A stretch of DNA of 64,000 nucleotides from Paenibacillus sacheonensis (GTDB lineage: Bacteria; Bacillota; Bacilli; Paenibacillales; Paenibacillaceae), in the NCBI RefSeq assembly GCF_009909195.1, contig NZ_JAAAMU010000001.1, positions 372,001-436,000 on the forward strand, given 5' to 3'. This document shows, in pieces, positions 35,382 to 43,661 of this stretch (its first letter is position 1; every line of letters starts with the position of its first letter). The position numbers were made by a program, and so were the translations under genes. Under the pieces are notes generated by a model, which worked only from the letters and a program-made list of their open reading frames with translations, made no database searches and was not told where the DNA came from.

Positions 35382-35879
35382 TTATTCGGCATCTGCGGCT
35401 GGCGCGGCGCCTAGTAGAAGCAGGAGCGCATGGAATTGTTCCCGCTTGTCCGGCTCCAGATGGCCCAGCACCTGCTCGGCCGACTCCTTCATGGCAGACC
35501 GCGCCCGATCCATCAGCGGCAAAGCCTTATCGGTCAGCCGAAGCAGCGTCGAGCGGCGGTCTTCCGGGTCGGGCAGCCGAAGGAGCAGCCGCTCCTGCTC
35601 GAGCGCATCGGCGAATTGCGTGACGGTACGCGGCGCGATGCCGCTTCTGACGGCCATATCGCCCATGCGGATGGTGCCGGCTTCCGCGACGGTGACGAGA
35701 AAACGAAGCCGGGGACCCGTTATGAAGGCAGGCAGCCCGTATTCGGCGAGCCGAGCTTCGAACAGCAGATGCAGACGGTGAGTCGTCGTGAACAGCTTCT
35801 CGAGGACTTGACCGGCCGTCGGAATTGCGGCTTGGGAAGCCGAGGATACGGGATTCGAATTGCTCATGGATGCATTCAT
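35382..35879 (-). CDS. MarR family transcriptional regulator
   Basis: The 165-residue winged-helix regulator shows GPRLRFLVTVAEAGTIRMGD, then MAVRSGIAPRTVTQFADALE and the wing LRLPDPEDRRSTLLRLTDKA. ATG 35879 adjoins AAGGAGA, and ATG 35867 is a possible start. It is divergent from a quinone oxidoreductase-like gene. Two near-identical operators lie between them, so it very likely represses itself and its neighbour. No conserved redox cysteine is visible. Confidence 0.9.
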   Translation of the reverse strand: MNASMSNSNPVSSASQAAIPTAGQVLEKLFTTTHRLHLLFEARLAEYGLPAFITGPRLRFLVTVAEAGTIRMGDMAVRSGIAPRTVTQFADALEQERLLLRLPDPEDRRSTLLRLTDKALPLMDRARSAMKESAEQVLGHLEPDKREQFHALLLLLGAAPAADAE

Positions 35880-35901
35880 TCTCCTTGACGTGCAAGATAT
35901 T

Positions 35902-35946
35902 ACTGGGTATACTCACAATCAAACAAAAGTACTGAGTATACTCAGT
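35902..35946. promoter_or_regulatory. Two operator copies between marR-like and oxidoreductase genes
   Basis: ACTGAGTATACTCAGT (35931-35946) is a perfect 16-bp palindrome. ACTGGGTATACTCACA (35902-35917) is a second, imperfect copy 29 bp away. Both centre on GTATAC. Their position in the divergent gap and their symmetry suit a dimeric MarR repressor. Confidence 0.75.
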
Positions 35947-36011
35947 AAGTGCTGCATTATAGATTATATTCTATCCTGCATGCGATTGCAGGAGAAGGGT
36001 ATTTTTGCTGC

Positions 36012-36977
36012 ATGTTGATCTTGACCATGGAGAGGATGAAGCAGCCGATGATAGAGCCCGTCATGCAAACCGTCGTCCGGTATCATCAATTCGGAGGATC
36101 CGACGTCTTACGGTTCGAACGCATTCCCCTTCCGCGGCCGCTGGAAGGCGAAGTGCTCGTGCGCGTCGTTTCGGCGGGCGTACTGCCCGTCGATTGGAAG
36201 ATTCGGAAAGGCTCGTTCCCCATGCCCGTCCAATTTCCCGCGATTCCGGGGACGGCCTTCTCCGGCGTCGTCGAAGGGACCGGACCCGGCGTAACCGCGT
36301 TCCAAAAGGGACAAGAGGTTTTCGGTCGCAGCGCGAAAGGAACCTATGCGGCTTTTACGACGGCAGCCGTGGATGCGATCGCGCTCAAGCCCGAATCGGT
36401 CGGTTTCGATGAGGCTGCCGCGATATCCGGCGGAGCGACGACCGCATGGCGCGCGATCGAGAGCGCGGGCGTGAAGGCCGGCGACCGCGTCTTGATTCAC
36501 GGAGCGGCCGGCGGCGTCGGATTATTCGCCGTGCAATTCGCGAAGTGCAAGGGCGCGCAAGTTATCGGCACGGCGGGGCCGGCGAACATCGACTTCGTTC
36601 GTTCGCTCGGCGTCGACGTTGCGGTGGATTATATGGCAGAGCCGTTCGAGCATGCGGCGCAGGACGTAGACTTCGTGCTGGATACGATCGGCGGAGAGAC
36701 GCTGGAACGCTCGTGGCCGGTCATCAAGCGCGGGGGCACGCTGATTACGATAACCGGCAAGCCGCCGGTCGAGCGGGGTATGGAGTTTGGCATCCGCGTG
36801 CTGCCCTCGAGCTTGGCGACAAGAGAAGACTTGGCGGCCATCGCCGACTTGATGGACGAAGGGCGGGTCAAAGCGGTCGTGCAGCACGCATATCCTTTGA
36901 GCGAGGTGCGGCAAGCTCACGAGCGGAGCGAGCAAGGTCATGGAAGAGGCCGGATCGTACTGCGGATCGAGAGCTAG
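36012..36977 (+). CDS. NAD(P)-dependent quinone oxidoreductase-like MDR protein
   Basis: This is a zinc-free medium-chain reductase, probably acting on quinones or enones. The 321-residue protein has YHQFGGSDVLRFERIPLPRP, VLPVDWKIRKGSFP, the nucleotide loop LIHGAAGGVGLFAVQFAKCK and VDFVLDTIGGETLERSWPVI. The start is uncertain: ATGs at 36012, 36027, 36036 and 36063 are all in frame, and none has an ideal ribosome site. The upstream MarR gene and operator pair suggest induction by electrophiles. A terminator follows. Confidence 0.85.
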   Translation: MLILTMERMKQPMIEPVMQTVVRYHQFGGSDVLRFERIPLPRPLEGEVLVRVVSAGVLPVDWKIRKGSFPMPVQFPAIPGTAFSGVVEGTGPGVTAFQKGQEVFGRSAKGTYAAFTTAAVDAIALKPESVGFDEAAAISGGATTAWRAIESAGVKAGDRVLIHGAAGGVGLFAVQFAKCKGAQVIGTAGPANIDFVRSLGVDVAVDYMAEPFEHAAQDVDFVLDTIGGETLERSWPVIKRGGTLITITGKPPVERGMEFGIRVLPSSLATREDLAAIADLMDEGRVKAVVQHAYPLSEVRQAHERSEQGHGRGRIVLRIES

Positions 36978-37063
36978 AAACGAACCGCGGGACAGAAGAT
37001 CGATGAACGGAAGCAGTCCCTCATCGGAGCGCGTAAGTAACCAAGAAGAGTGCCAGCAACGGA

Positions 37064-37101
37064 AAAGGAGCAGGAGCGGCAAAATGCCGCCCTGCTCCTT
37101 T
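37064..37101 (+). terminator. Terminator after the quinone oxidoreductase-like gene
   Basis: AAAGGAGCAGG...GCGGC pairs with GCCGC...CCTGCTCCTTT around AAAAT. The following 37102-37236 shows no gene. Confidence 0.75.
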
Positions 37102-37236
37102 GGATGCTTAAATAATCGGTTACGGCAGTCGGCCGTTCAACTTAGCGCTAAGCTGCCGGTTTGCGGCTTATCAACCTACTTCCGCTCCTTGTTTGTCGCC
37201 AAGGATTGGGATCGGATCCCGGTTCATAATGAACCG

Positions 37237-38316
37237 CTACTCGGTTAATTCCGCAAAACGCACGCATACCGGCTTGGATACGCTTAGCTCGCTGCCTGTC
37301 GGCTGCAGCTTGCCGGTTGCGGCATCGCGGCTGAACGTCACGATGTTATTGCCGTCGCGGTTGGCTGCGAGCACGAACCGTCCATCGGGCGAGATCGCGA
37401 AGTTGCGCGGGTGGCCGCCAAGCGTAGGCGCGTATTCCACCGTCTCGAGCCGGCCGCTCGCCGGGTCGATGCTGCATACCGCCAAGCTGTCATGCCCGCG
37501 GTTGGAACCGTATAAGAACGCGCCGTCCGGGGAGAGGTGAATATCCGCGCAGCCATTCTCGCCAACATAAGAGTCCGGCAGCGTGGAGATCGTCTGAATG
37601 ACGTCCAGGCGTCCTTCTTCCGCATCGTAAGCGTAAACGGTGAACGTACTGTTCAACTCGTTGATGCCGTAAGCGTAAGGAAGTTCCGGATGGAATACGA
37701 AATGGCGCGGTCCCGAACCGGGAGCGATACTTGTCTCGCCGTGGAGCGTCATGCGATTGTTCGGCACATCCAGCTTGTAGACGAACAGCTTGTCCAGACC
37801 GAGATCGGAAACGACGGCATACCGATTTGCCTGATCGACGATGACCGAGTGGGCCCGCGCCTGGGTTTGGGCAGGATGGACGCTGGAGCCTTCATGCCGG
37901 TGAATGTCGGCGGTGGGTCCGATACGTCCGTCATCTAGAATCGGAGACAGGCCGACCATGCCGCCGTGATAGCTTGCCGTGATTGCGGCGCGTCGCGTAG
38001 CGTCGAGCGTAATATGGCAGGTCGTCGCGGGAAGCGTAATGACTTCGTTCAGCTTCTCCAGCTTCCCTGTCGCGGAATCGAAGCGATACGCGGCAGCGCC
38101 GCCGCATTTCTTGCCATCGGCATCCTTGCATTCCATAATGGCATAAACGGTCCGGTCCTGCTCGTCGGGAACGAGGAAGGTCGGATTTTGCAGGCCGTTC
38201 GCCTGGTCAAGCAGCGTCAAGGCGCCGCTTTGCTCGTCGTAAGAGCAGGCGTATAAACCAGGGCCGTCCGCGTCCGCGTAAGAACCGATAAAGGCAAATG
38301 TTCGAGTCGTCGCCAT
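37237..38316 (-). CDS. Beta-propeller lactonase family protein (6-phosphogluconolactonase type)
   Basis: The 359-residue cytoplasmic protein has the seven-bladed Lactonase fold, with blade repeats such as NPTFLVPDEQDRTVYAIME, RYAVVSDLGLDKLFVYKLD, GSGPRHFVFHPELPYAYGIN and GHPRNFAISPDGRFVLAANR. The family includes 6-phosphogluconolactonases and other sugar lactonases. I use ATG 38316, nine bases behind GGAGGTG; an in-frame TTG lies upstream. It could serve Zwf or hydrolyse L-galactono-lactone, both inferences, since it is not linked to either cluster. Confidence 0.88.
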   Translation of the reverse strand: MATTRTFAFIGSYADADGPGLYACSYDEQSGALTLLDQANGLQNPTFLVPDEQDRTVYAIMECKDADGKKCGGAAAYRFDSATGKLEKLNEVITLPATTCHITLDATRRAAITASYHGGMVGLSPILDDGRIGPTADIHRHEGSSVHPAQTQARAHSVIVDQANRYAVVSDLGLDKLFVYKLDVPNNRMTLHGETSIAPGSGPRHFVFHPELPYAYGINELNSTFTVYAYDAEEGRLDVIQTISTLPDSYVGENGCADIHLSPDGAFLYGSNRGHDSLAVCSIDPASGRLETVEYAPTLGGHPRNFAISPDGRFVLAANRDGNNIVTFSRDAATGKLQPTGSELSVSKPVCVRFAELTE

Positions 38317-38428
38317 GTTGGGGCGCACCTCCAAGTGGATTGATGTAGGTATACGTTCTAACCTAGCATTTTACCATTATTTCTTGCAAAAGACATCCGA
38401 TACGCGCGTTAACGTTAAACTACAGCCC

Positions 38429-38463
38429 AAATCCCCGATTGCCTCTGCAGTCGGGGATCTTTT
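38429..38463 (-). terminator. Hairpin downstream of the SDR gene
   Basis: AATCCCCGATTGC pairs with GCAGTCGGGGATC with one mismatch or wobble. It lies between the SDR stop and the start of the lactonase gene on the same strand. Confidence 0.6.
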
Positions 38464-38498
38464 CACGTAAACGCCCGCAAAGGTGGTGTTGAAGTGAA

Positions 38499-39398
38499 TT
38501 AGGTTTCCGTCATAATGCCGCCGTTCACGTGCAGCACTTGGCCTGTGACGAACGACGAATCGTCGGAGGCCAAGTAGACGTACGCCGGTGCGAGCTCGAA
38601 CGGCTGGCCGGCGCGCTTCATCGGCGTCTCCAGACCGAACGTCTTCACGTACTCGGCGGAATAGCTGGATACGATGAGCGGCGTCCAGATCGGACCGGGA
38701 GCAACGGCGTTGACCCGGATGCACTTCTCTGCGAGCTGCAGGGACAAGGAACGGGTGAACGAGACGATCGCGCCTTTCGTGGACGAATAATCGACGAGCA
38801 AGGGGGCTCCCGCGTAGGCGGTAACCGACGCGGTGCTGATAATGGCGCTTCCAGGACGGAGGTGGGGAAGCGCTGCTTTCGTCAGATAGAAATGGGGGAA
38901 GATGTTCGTCCGGTACGTATCCTCCAATTGTTCATTGGAAATATCCAGAATGCTCTTCTGCGGAAATTGGACGCCTTGGTTCAATACGAGCACGTCGAGC
39001 TTGCCGTAATGGGCGAGCGTGCAATCGACGATTTCGGCAGAGAACGCCGGCCGCCGCAGATCCCCTTCGATCAGCAAGCAATGGCGGCCGTATTGCTCGA
39101 CCATTCGCTTGGTCGCGGAGGCGTCCTCGCGTTCGTACAGATATACGATCGCGACATCCGCGCCTTCTTTGGCGAAGGCGATGGCCACCGCGCGCCCGAT
39201 GCCGCTGTCGCCGCCCGTAATAATCGCGATTTTACCCGCTAATTTGCCGCTTCCCAGGTAGCCCGGATTATCCGAGATCGGCAAGGGGGACATGAGATAT
39301 TCCAAGCCGGGCTGCCGATCCTGGTGCTGGGGAGGAAATGTAACCGGCTCCTGCTTGCATTTCGTTTCTTGACTGTAATAAGGATATCCCGGAATCAT
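38499..39398 (-). CDS. SDR family oxidoreductase (YghA/YhdF-like)
   Basis: This is a short-chain dehydrogenase of 299 residues in the long-N-terminus subgroup (general stress or aldehyde-type). After SQETKCKQEPVTFPPQHQDR it has the nucleotide motif IITGGDSGIGRAVAIAFAKE, NQGVQFP, Ser in SASVTAYAG, the YSSTKGAIVSFTRSL active site (Tyr, Lys) and PGPIWTPLI. The substrate is not known; relatives act on aldehydes or sugars and are often sigma-B linked in Bacillus. It stands alone, with a terminator-like hairpin behind it. Confidence 0.9.
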   Translation of the reverse strand: MIPGYPYYSQETKCKQEPVTFPPQHQDRQPGLEYLMSPLPISDNPGYLGSGKLAGKIAIITGGDSGIGRAVAIAFAKEGADVAIVYLYEREDASATKRMVEQYGRHCLLIEGDLRRPAFSAEIVDCTLAHYGKLDVLVLNQGVQFPQKSILDISNEQLEDTYRTNIFPHFYLTKAALPHLRPGSAIISTASVTAYAGAPLLVDYSSTKGAIVSFTRSLSLQLAEKCIRVNAVAPGPIWTPLIVSSYSAEYVKTFGLETPMKRAGQPFELAPAYVYLASDDSSFVTGQVLHVNGGIMTET

Positions 39399-39654
39399 GC
39401 TAGAACCTCCGTTGTAGTAGTAGGCTGATTCAGACTATTCACCTCTAGGCGCAAGGGTGAAAGGCCTAGCCGAATGCGCGGAAAACGGTCAGCCGAAAAT
39501 CGGGGAAGGTCGGAGAAGACAGGATGCTGAAGGCAAGCGGCTTGCCGGCAGCCTGAGCGTTATTCCTGGGGCCTCATTGATGCCGTTGTCGTCCGTTGCT
39601 AGAATCAGATGAATAATTGTGTGCCTCCGTTCAATATGATAGAATAAACGGAAA

Positions 39655-39669
39655 TGATAATCATTATCA
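39655..39669. promoter_or_regulatory. Perfect Fur box
   Basis: TGATAATCATTATCA is an exact 7-1-7 inverted repeat of the Bacillus Fur consensus, 18 bases before the FhuF-like start codon. Bound Fur would block transcription or initiation when iron is sufficient. Confidence 0.9.
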
Positions 39670-39687
39670 TAGGGAGCGGACGAAGAA

Positions 39688-40494
39688 ATGACGACGACGG
39701 CATACGATTTTTCGCTGGTGAACACCTATTTTCATATTTCCCCGGGAGGGGTAGAGCATGTGCTGGATGAAATGCCGGCGACGGGCTTTTTTCAAGCTGA
39801 CAGGCTGGAAGAAATGATGCGCAAGGCGGGGAAGGTCGTTCAGGCCGTCGACTTGAAGCTGCCGGGATCATTCATCGGCACGTCGCTGTGCAATTTGAGC
39901 ATAACGAAGCTGATCTTCCTGGCGATGTACGGCGAAGTGCTGGAGCTTCCGCTGTCTAATCTCACCTTTCAGATCGATTACGAGGAAGGCCACGGCCATC
40001 CGCATTTCGGTTACCGCATTCATGAAGTACGGACGCAGCCGATTCCTGCCGAGGATGGCGATGCCTTCGTAGCGGAGGATTGGAAACGATTCATGATGGA
40101 AGACGTCACGCCAGCCGTAGCCGCGATCGCTGCGGCGAGCGGCATGAAGCCGGAGCAGATCTGGGCGCAATTCGGCGGAATCGCGGCCATGGTCGTTGAT
40201 TACGTGCAGAAGATGGGGCTGCCCGCCGCAATCATGGAACGTTTCGAGCATCACTTCCGGCTGCTATCGGAGGCAGTCCCGTCGGAAGCGTTCCAGCGGA
40301 AACGGAATCCGTTCCAGTGGCAGGTTCGACACGTCGACAATCCTTATCAAGAGGGCGAACGCTGGGTCATGCGTTCGGGCTGCTGCCAGTACGACCGCCG
40401 CGAGGGCGGAACGAAATGCTTCGTCTGTCCGCGAATGACGCCGGATGAGCGCGAGCAAGAAGTACGGCGGATCAAGGCTGCAGCGATTTCGTAA
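39688..40494 (+). CDS. FhuF-like ferric siderophore reductase
   Basis: This probably reduces ferric siderophore in the cytoplasm to release iron. The 268-residue protein ends with the [2Fe-2S] motif typical of FhuF: SGCCQYDRREGGTKCFVCPR, giving cysteines 232, 233, 244 and 247. Upstream it shows the FhuF-type helical core (YFHISPGG, GTSLCNLSITKLIFLAMYGE). A perfect Fur box lies just before the gene, and a terminator follows, so it is an iron-repressed single-gene unit. No siderophore transporter is adjacent. Confidence 0.85.
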   Translation: MTTTAYDFSLVNTYFHISPGGVEHVLDEMPATGFFQADRLEEMMRKAGKVVQAVDLKLPGSFIGTSLCNLSITKLIFLAMYGEVLELPLSNLTFQIDYEEGHGHPHFGYRIHEVRTQPIPAEDGDAFVAEDWKRFMMEDVTPAVAAIAAASGMKPEQIWAQFGGIAAMVVDYVQKMGLPAAIMERFEHHFRLLSEAVPSEAFQRKRNPFQWQVRHVDNPYQEGERWVMRSGCCQYDRREGGTKCFVCPRMTPDEREQEVRRIKAAAIS

Positions 40495-40529
40495 TGATCG
40501 TCCTTATTCATGCCAATAAAATCATCGAT

Positions 40530-40568
40530 GTCCTTCAGCCGGTACGATGGCTGAGGGACGTTTTTTTT
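40530..40568 (+). terminator. Terminator of the FhuF-like gene
   Basis: GTCCTTCAGCC and GGCTGAGGGAC form an 11-bp stem around an eight-base loop, followed by GTTTTTTTT. Confidence 0.9.
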
Positions 40569-40651
40569 GTTATGGGCAGCTGCCCGAGCATCGAGTGGGG
40601 ACGGCGAGCCAAGAGGGCAGCGTTAGGGCGCCTTGGGATCGCCGGATTCGG

Positions 40652-41542
40652 TCAATCAAGCGCCTGCCGAATAAGCGCGACCAGGTTCGCGGCTGCGGCG
40701 GACAGGGGCTCGTTCTTCCGGGTACAGATGGCGATCGTATTCAGCAGCCGGACGTCATCCACGAACACGCGGCTCAGCTCGCCGCGCCGGACGTAGTCGC
40801 GGACGACGAGCGACGAGACGAAGTTCGCGCCGTAGCCGGCGATGACGGCCGTTATGGCCTCATGCAGGCCATTGAACTGCAGGGCGATCCGCGGCATCGG
40901 CACGCTGTAGGTTCTGCACAGCGCGAGAAGCCGCTCGCGCGTGGAGCTCCCTTCCTCGCGCATGACGAACGGCTCGTTCATCATTTCATGCAGCGGCACA
41001 TGCTGGCCGGCGAAGCGATGATCCGGCGCAACGACGAACCACAGCTCGTCCCGGAACAGCTGCTCGGATTGAATCGTATCGGGATATGCCTCCGGCAGCC
41101 CGCCGTAGACGGCGATGTCCGCTTCCATGTTCAGCAGCAGCTGCAGCGCGTCGGACGAGTTGGTCGTCGTGATCGTCATCTCCACTTGCTCGTAGCGCTG
41201 CTTGAATTTGGCGATCCAAGCGGGAATAAGGAACTGCGCCGGCAGATACGTAGCGGCGATTCGGATATGCCCGCTCGTGCCGCGCCGGTATGTCTCGCAA
41301 AATTGTTCGATCTGCTGCTCCATCGCGAACAGCCGCCTGGCGAGCGAGGCCATCTGGACGCCGGCATTCGTCAGGGCAATGCCTCTCCCGCTGGGCTGGA
41401 GGAGCGGGAAGGCGAGCTCCTTCTCGAATTTCTTGATCTGCGCCGTTATGGCCGGCTGGCTGATGTTTACTAGCTCAGAAGCGCGGGTGACGCTTCCCGT
41501 CGAAGCGACCACGTGAAAGAGTCGCAGGGCATGCAAGTTCAT
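40652..41542 (-). CDS. LysR family transcriptional regulator (CbbR/CysL-like)
   Basis: The 296-residue regulator has the N-terminal winged helix (VASTGSVTRASELVNISQPA then ITAQIKKFEKELAFPLLQPS) and a LysR effector domain from about residue 92 (GHIRIAATYLPAQFLIPAWI), with a late IAGYGANFVSSLVV. It is divergent from an O-methyltransferase gene; the 217-base gap contains an AT-rich dyad. Regulation of that neighbour is likely but unproven. Confidence 0.9.
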   Translation of the reverse strand: MNLHALRLFHVVASTGSVTRASELVNISQPAITAQIKKFEKELAFPLLQPSGRGIALTNAGVQMASLARRLFAMEQQIEQFCETYRRGTSGHIRIAATYLPAQFLIPAWIAKFKQRYEQVEMTITTTNSSDALQLLLNMEADIAVYGGLPEAYPDTIQSEQLFRDELWFVVAPDHRFAGQHVPLHEMMNEPFVMREEGSSTRERLLALCRTYSVPMPRIALQFNGLHEAITAVIAGYGANFVSSLVVRDYVRRGELSRVFVDDVRLLNTIAICTRKNEPLSAAAANLVALIRQALD

Positions 41543-41642
41543 AACCGGTCTCCTTCCTAAGTCCGCAATAAGTCTTTGGTAATTCCTCGATAAGTTCTCT
41601 TTACGTTCTCAAATAGTCCTCCATACATTTCTCAGCCAGTCA

Positions 41643-41706
41643 ATGGGAATCATATATTTATTATATCAGTATGAGCCAAAGATATATTATATTTATGATT
41701 CCAATG
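41643..41706. repeat. Long AT-rich dyad between LysR and O-methyltransferase genes
   Basis: ATGGGAATCATA (from 41643) faces TATGATTCCAAT (to 41706), with further AT pairing inward (ATTTATTATAT against ATATATTATAT) around a GC-richer centre CAGTATGAGCCAAAG. It lies between the divergent start codons and may be the LysR operator and the promoter. Confidence 0.55.
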
Positions 41707-41759
41707 GAGCTACAATGAAGTCGAAAGCAACACCAAATTCGATTCGAGGAGCTGGCGAC

Positions 41760-42431
41760 ATGAACGCGAATACGGCTTGGAATCTTGTCGACGAGTATAT
41801 AACGGAGCGGCTAATTCCGCAGGATCCTATATTAGAGCAGGTATTGGAGGCGAACCGGGAGGCGGATCTGCCGCCGATCGACGTAGCTCCGAACCAAGGC
41901 AAGCTGCTGCAGTTGATTGCCCGGATGACGAATGCGAAGCGGATTCTAGAAATCGGCACGTTAGGCGGCTACAGCACGATCTGGATGGGGAGGGCGCTGC
42001 CTGCCGAAGGACGGTTGATTACGCTGGAGCTGGAACCGAAACACGCGGAAGTCGCGCAGGCTAACGTGGACCTGGCCGGGTTGACGCATCGGGTTGAAAT
42101 CCGGTCCGGAAACGCGCTGGAACAGCTGGCGAAGCTGGAGCAGGAGGGGACGGAATCCTTCGATCTCATCTTCATCGATGCGGATAAACCGAGCAATCCC
42201 GCCTATCTGCAATGGGCCTTGCGGTTCTCGCATCCCGGAACGGTCATCATCGGCGACAACGTCGTTCGAGAAGGCGAAGTCGTGAGCCGCCATAGCACCG
42301 ATCCCCGCGTCCAAGGCGTGCGGGCCTTCTATGATCTGCTCGCGAAGGAGCCGCGCATCTCGGCGACCGCGATCCAAACCGTCGGGGGCAAAGGATACGA
42401 CGGATTTATGATCGGCATCGTGAACGGCTGA
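41760..42431 (+). CDS. SAM-dependent O-methyltransferase (family 3)
   Basis: The 223-residue enzyme transfers a methyl group from S-adenosylmethionine to a hydroxyl. It shows the catechol-O-methyltransferase-like order: NQGKLLQLIARMTNAKRILE then IGTLGGYSTIWMGRALPAEG, the LITLELEPKHAEVAQANVDL segment, the metal-binding FDLIFIDADKPSNPAYLQWA, and GTVIIGDNVVREG. ATG 41760 has GAGGAG eight bases upstream and gives the usual family length; in-frame starts further upstream are unlikely. The acceptor is unknown. Confidence 0.88.
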   Translation: MNANTAWNLVDEYITERLIPQDPILEQVLEANREADLPPIDVAPNQGKLLQLIARMTNAKRILEIGTLGGYSTIWMGRALPAEGRLITLELEPKHAEVAQANVDLAGLTHRVEIRSGNALEQLAKLEQEGTESFDLIFIDADKPSNPAYLQWALRFSHPGTVIIGDNVVREGEVVSRHSTDPRVQGVRAFYDLLAKEPRISATAIQTVGGKGYDGFMIGIVNG

Positions 42432-42544
42432 ATATCGATAGCGTCCTGCGACGTTCCGCCCGCGCTTGCGAACAGCGTACGGCGGGATAGTTGCTTCTTA
42501 TGCGGGCAAGCGGAAAATATTTTTCGATGATGGCAGCATTTCGC

Positions 42545-42575
42545 TTGCTCCTTACGTAACGTCATGTTTTATAGT
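42545..42575 (+). promoter_or_regulatory. MerR-type promoter with 19-bp spacer
   Basis: TTGCTC (-35, 42545-42550) and TATAGT (-10, 42570-42575) are 19 bp apart, and the spacer holds the dyad-like CTTACGTAACGTCATG. Over-long spacers with a central dyad are the mark of MerR-activated promoters, so the gene behind it probably regulates itself. Confidence 0.7.
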
Positions 42576-42617
42576 AGAGGTACCGGTAGAAACGGCCGAG
42601 AGCCAAAGGAGATGATT

Positions 42618-43115
42618 ATGAAACAAACGTGGAAGGTAGGCGAATTGGCGAAGCTGACCGGCCTGACGGTTCGGACGCTGCGCTTCTACGACGGCATCGG
42701 CCTGTTCTCGCCATCGTCGTTATCCGATTCCGGCCACCGGCTGTACAATGAGGCCGACATTGCGAGGCTGCATCAAATTCTGGCGCTCAAGGAGCTGAAT
42801 CTGTCGCTGGACGAAGTCAGGGACGTATTGACGGGCGGGGAATTCAGTCCGGCGGACATCGTGGCGCAGCAGACGTCCCGCGTGAAAGAAACGATTCGCG
42901 TGCAGCAGAAGCTGCTCGGCGAGCTGGAGCATGTATCGAGCCTGATGGCGTCGAAGGAGAGCTTGTCCGTGAACGATTTTATCGGACTGCTGCAAACGAT
43001 GAAGAAAAGCCATGAGAAGCATTTCTTCGAACGGAAGAAAAGCATGGAGAACAACCTCGACAGACTGGGACGATTTCTCTCGGAGCAAGAAGACGATTCT
43101 AATGAAGGAGGATGA
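42618..43115 (+). CDS. MerR family transcriptional regulator
   Basis: The 165-residue activator starts MKQTWKVGELAKLTGLTVRT then LRFYDGIGLFSPS, the MerR winged helix, followed by a long dimerisation helix (VKETIRVQQKLLGELEHVSS) and a charged C-terminus. No metal-binding cysteines are present, so an organic ligand is more likely than a metal. ATG 42618 is six bases from AAGGAG. The stop overlaps an ATG (ATGA) six bases before the preferred SRPBCC start, so the genes are cotranscribed. Confidence 0.9.
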   Translation: MKQTWKVGELAKLTGLTVRTLRFYDGIGLFSPSSLSDSGHRLYNEADIARLHQILALKELNLSLDEVRDVLTGGEFSPADIVAQQTSRVKETIRVQQKLLGELEHVSSLMASKESLSVNDFIGLLQTMKKSHEKHFFERKKSMENNLDRLGRFLSEQEDDSNEGG

Positions 43116-43117
43116 AC

Positions 43118-43561
43118 ATGAAGACAACTGAACGCTCGGCTGAACATGCCACGTTTGTAATCGAACGCGTCTACGGCGTAAAGCCGGACCGTGTATTCGC
43201 CGCTTGGTCCGATCCCGAAGCGAAGGCCGAATGGTTTTCGAAGGCGGAGGTTTTCGAATTTCGCGTCGGAGGGCGGGAGAGCAGCCGGAACACGTTTCCG
43301 GACGGAATGAAGATCAATTTCGAAGCGTATTATCAGGAAATCGTTCCGGGGGAGCGGATCGTGTACTCGTATATTCTCGATATGAACGAGGCGCGGGTCT
43401 CGGTCTCCGTCGTAACGGTGGAGTTCAAGACCGCGGAGAACGGCACGCGGCTTGTCTTTACCGAGCAGGGCGCGTTTCTGGACGGACACGATACGGCGGC
43501 GCAGCGGGAGCATGGCACCGGCATCATGCTGGATACGTTGGGAAAATGCTTGTCCGAGTAA
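43118..43561 (+). CDS. SRPBCC (AHSA1-like) domain protein
   Basis: This is a ligand-binding START-like fold protein of 147 residues: RVYGVKPDRVFAAWSDPEAK then AEWFSKAEVFEFRVGG, INFEAYYQEIVPGERIVYSY and RLVFTEQGAFLDGHDTAAQR with EHGTG. I use ATG 43118, six bases after AAGGAGG. It is coupled to the MerR gene, an arrangement also seen with MerR or ArsR regulators controlling AHSA1 proteins. The ligand or role is not known. Confidence 0.87.
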   Translation: MKTTERSAEHATFVIERVYGVKPDRVFAAWSDPEAKAEWFSKAEVFEFRVGGRESSRNTFPDGMKINFEAYYQEIVPGERIVYSYILDMNEARVSVSVVTVEFKTAENGTRLVFTEQGAFLDGHDTAAQREHGTGIMLDTLGKCLSE

Positions 43562-43661
43562 ACGAGTGAATAGGCTTGGCTGCATGAGTGCATGAATAAA
43601 TGATTGCATGAGGGAACGGTCGCAATGCTTAGGACAACCAAAAAGAAAGCGGGGACAAGAC

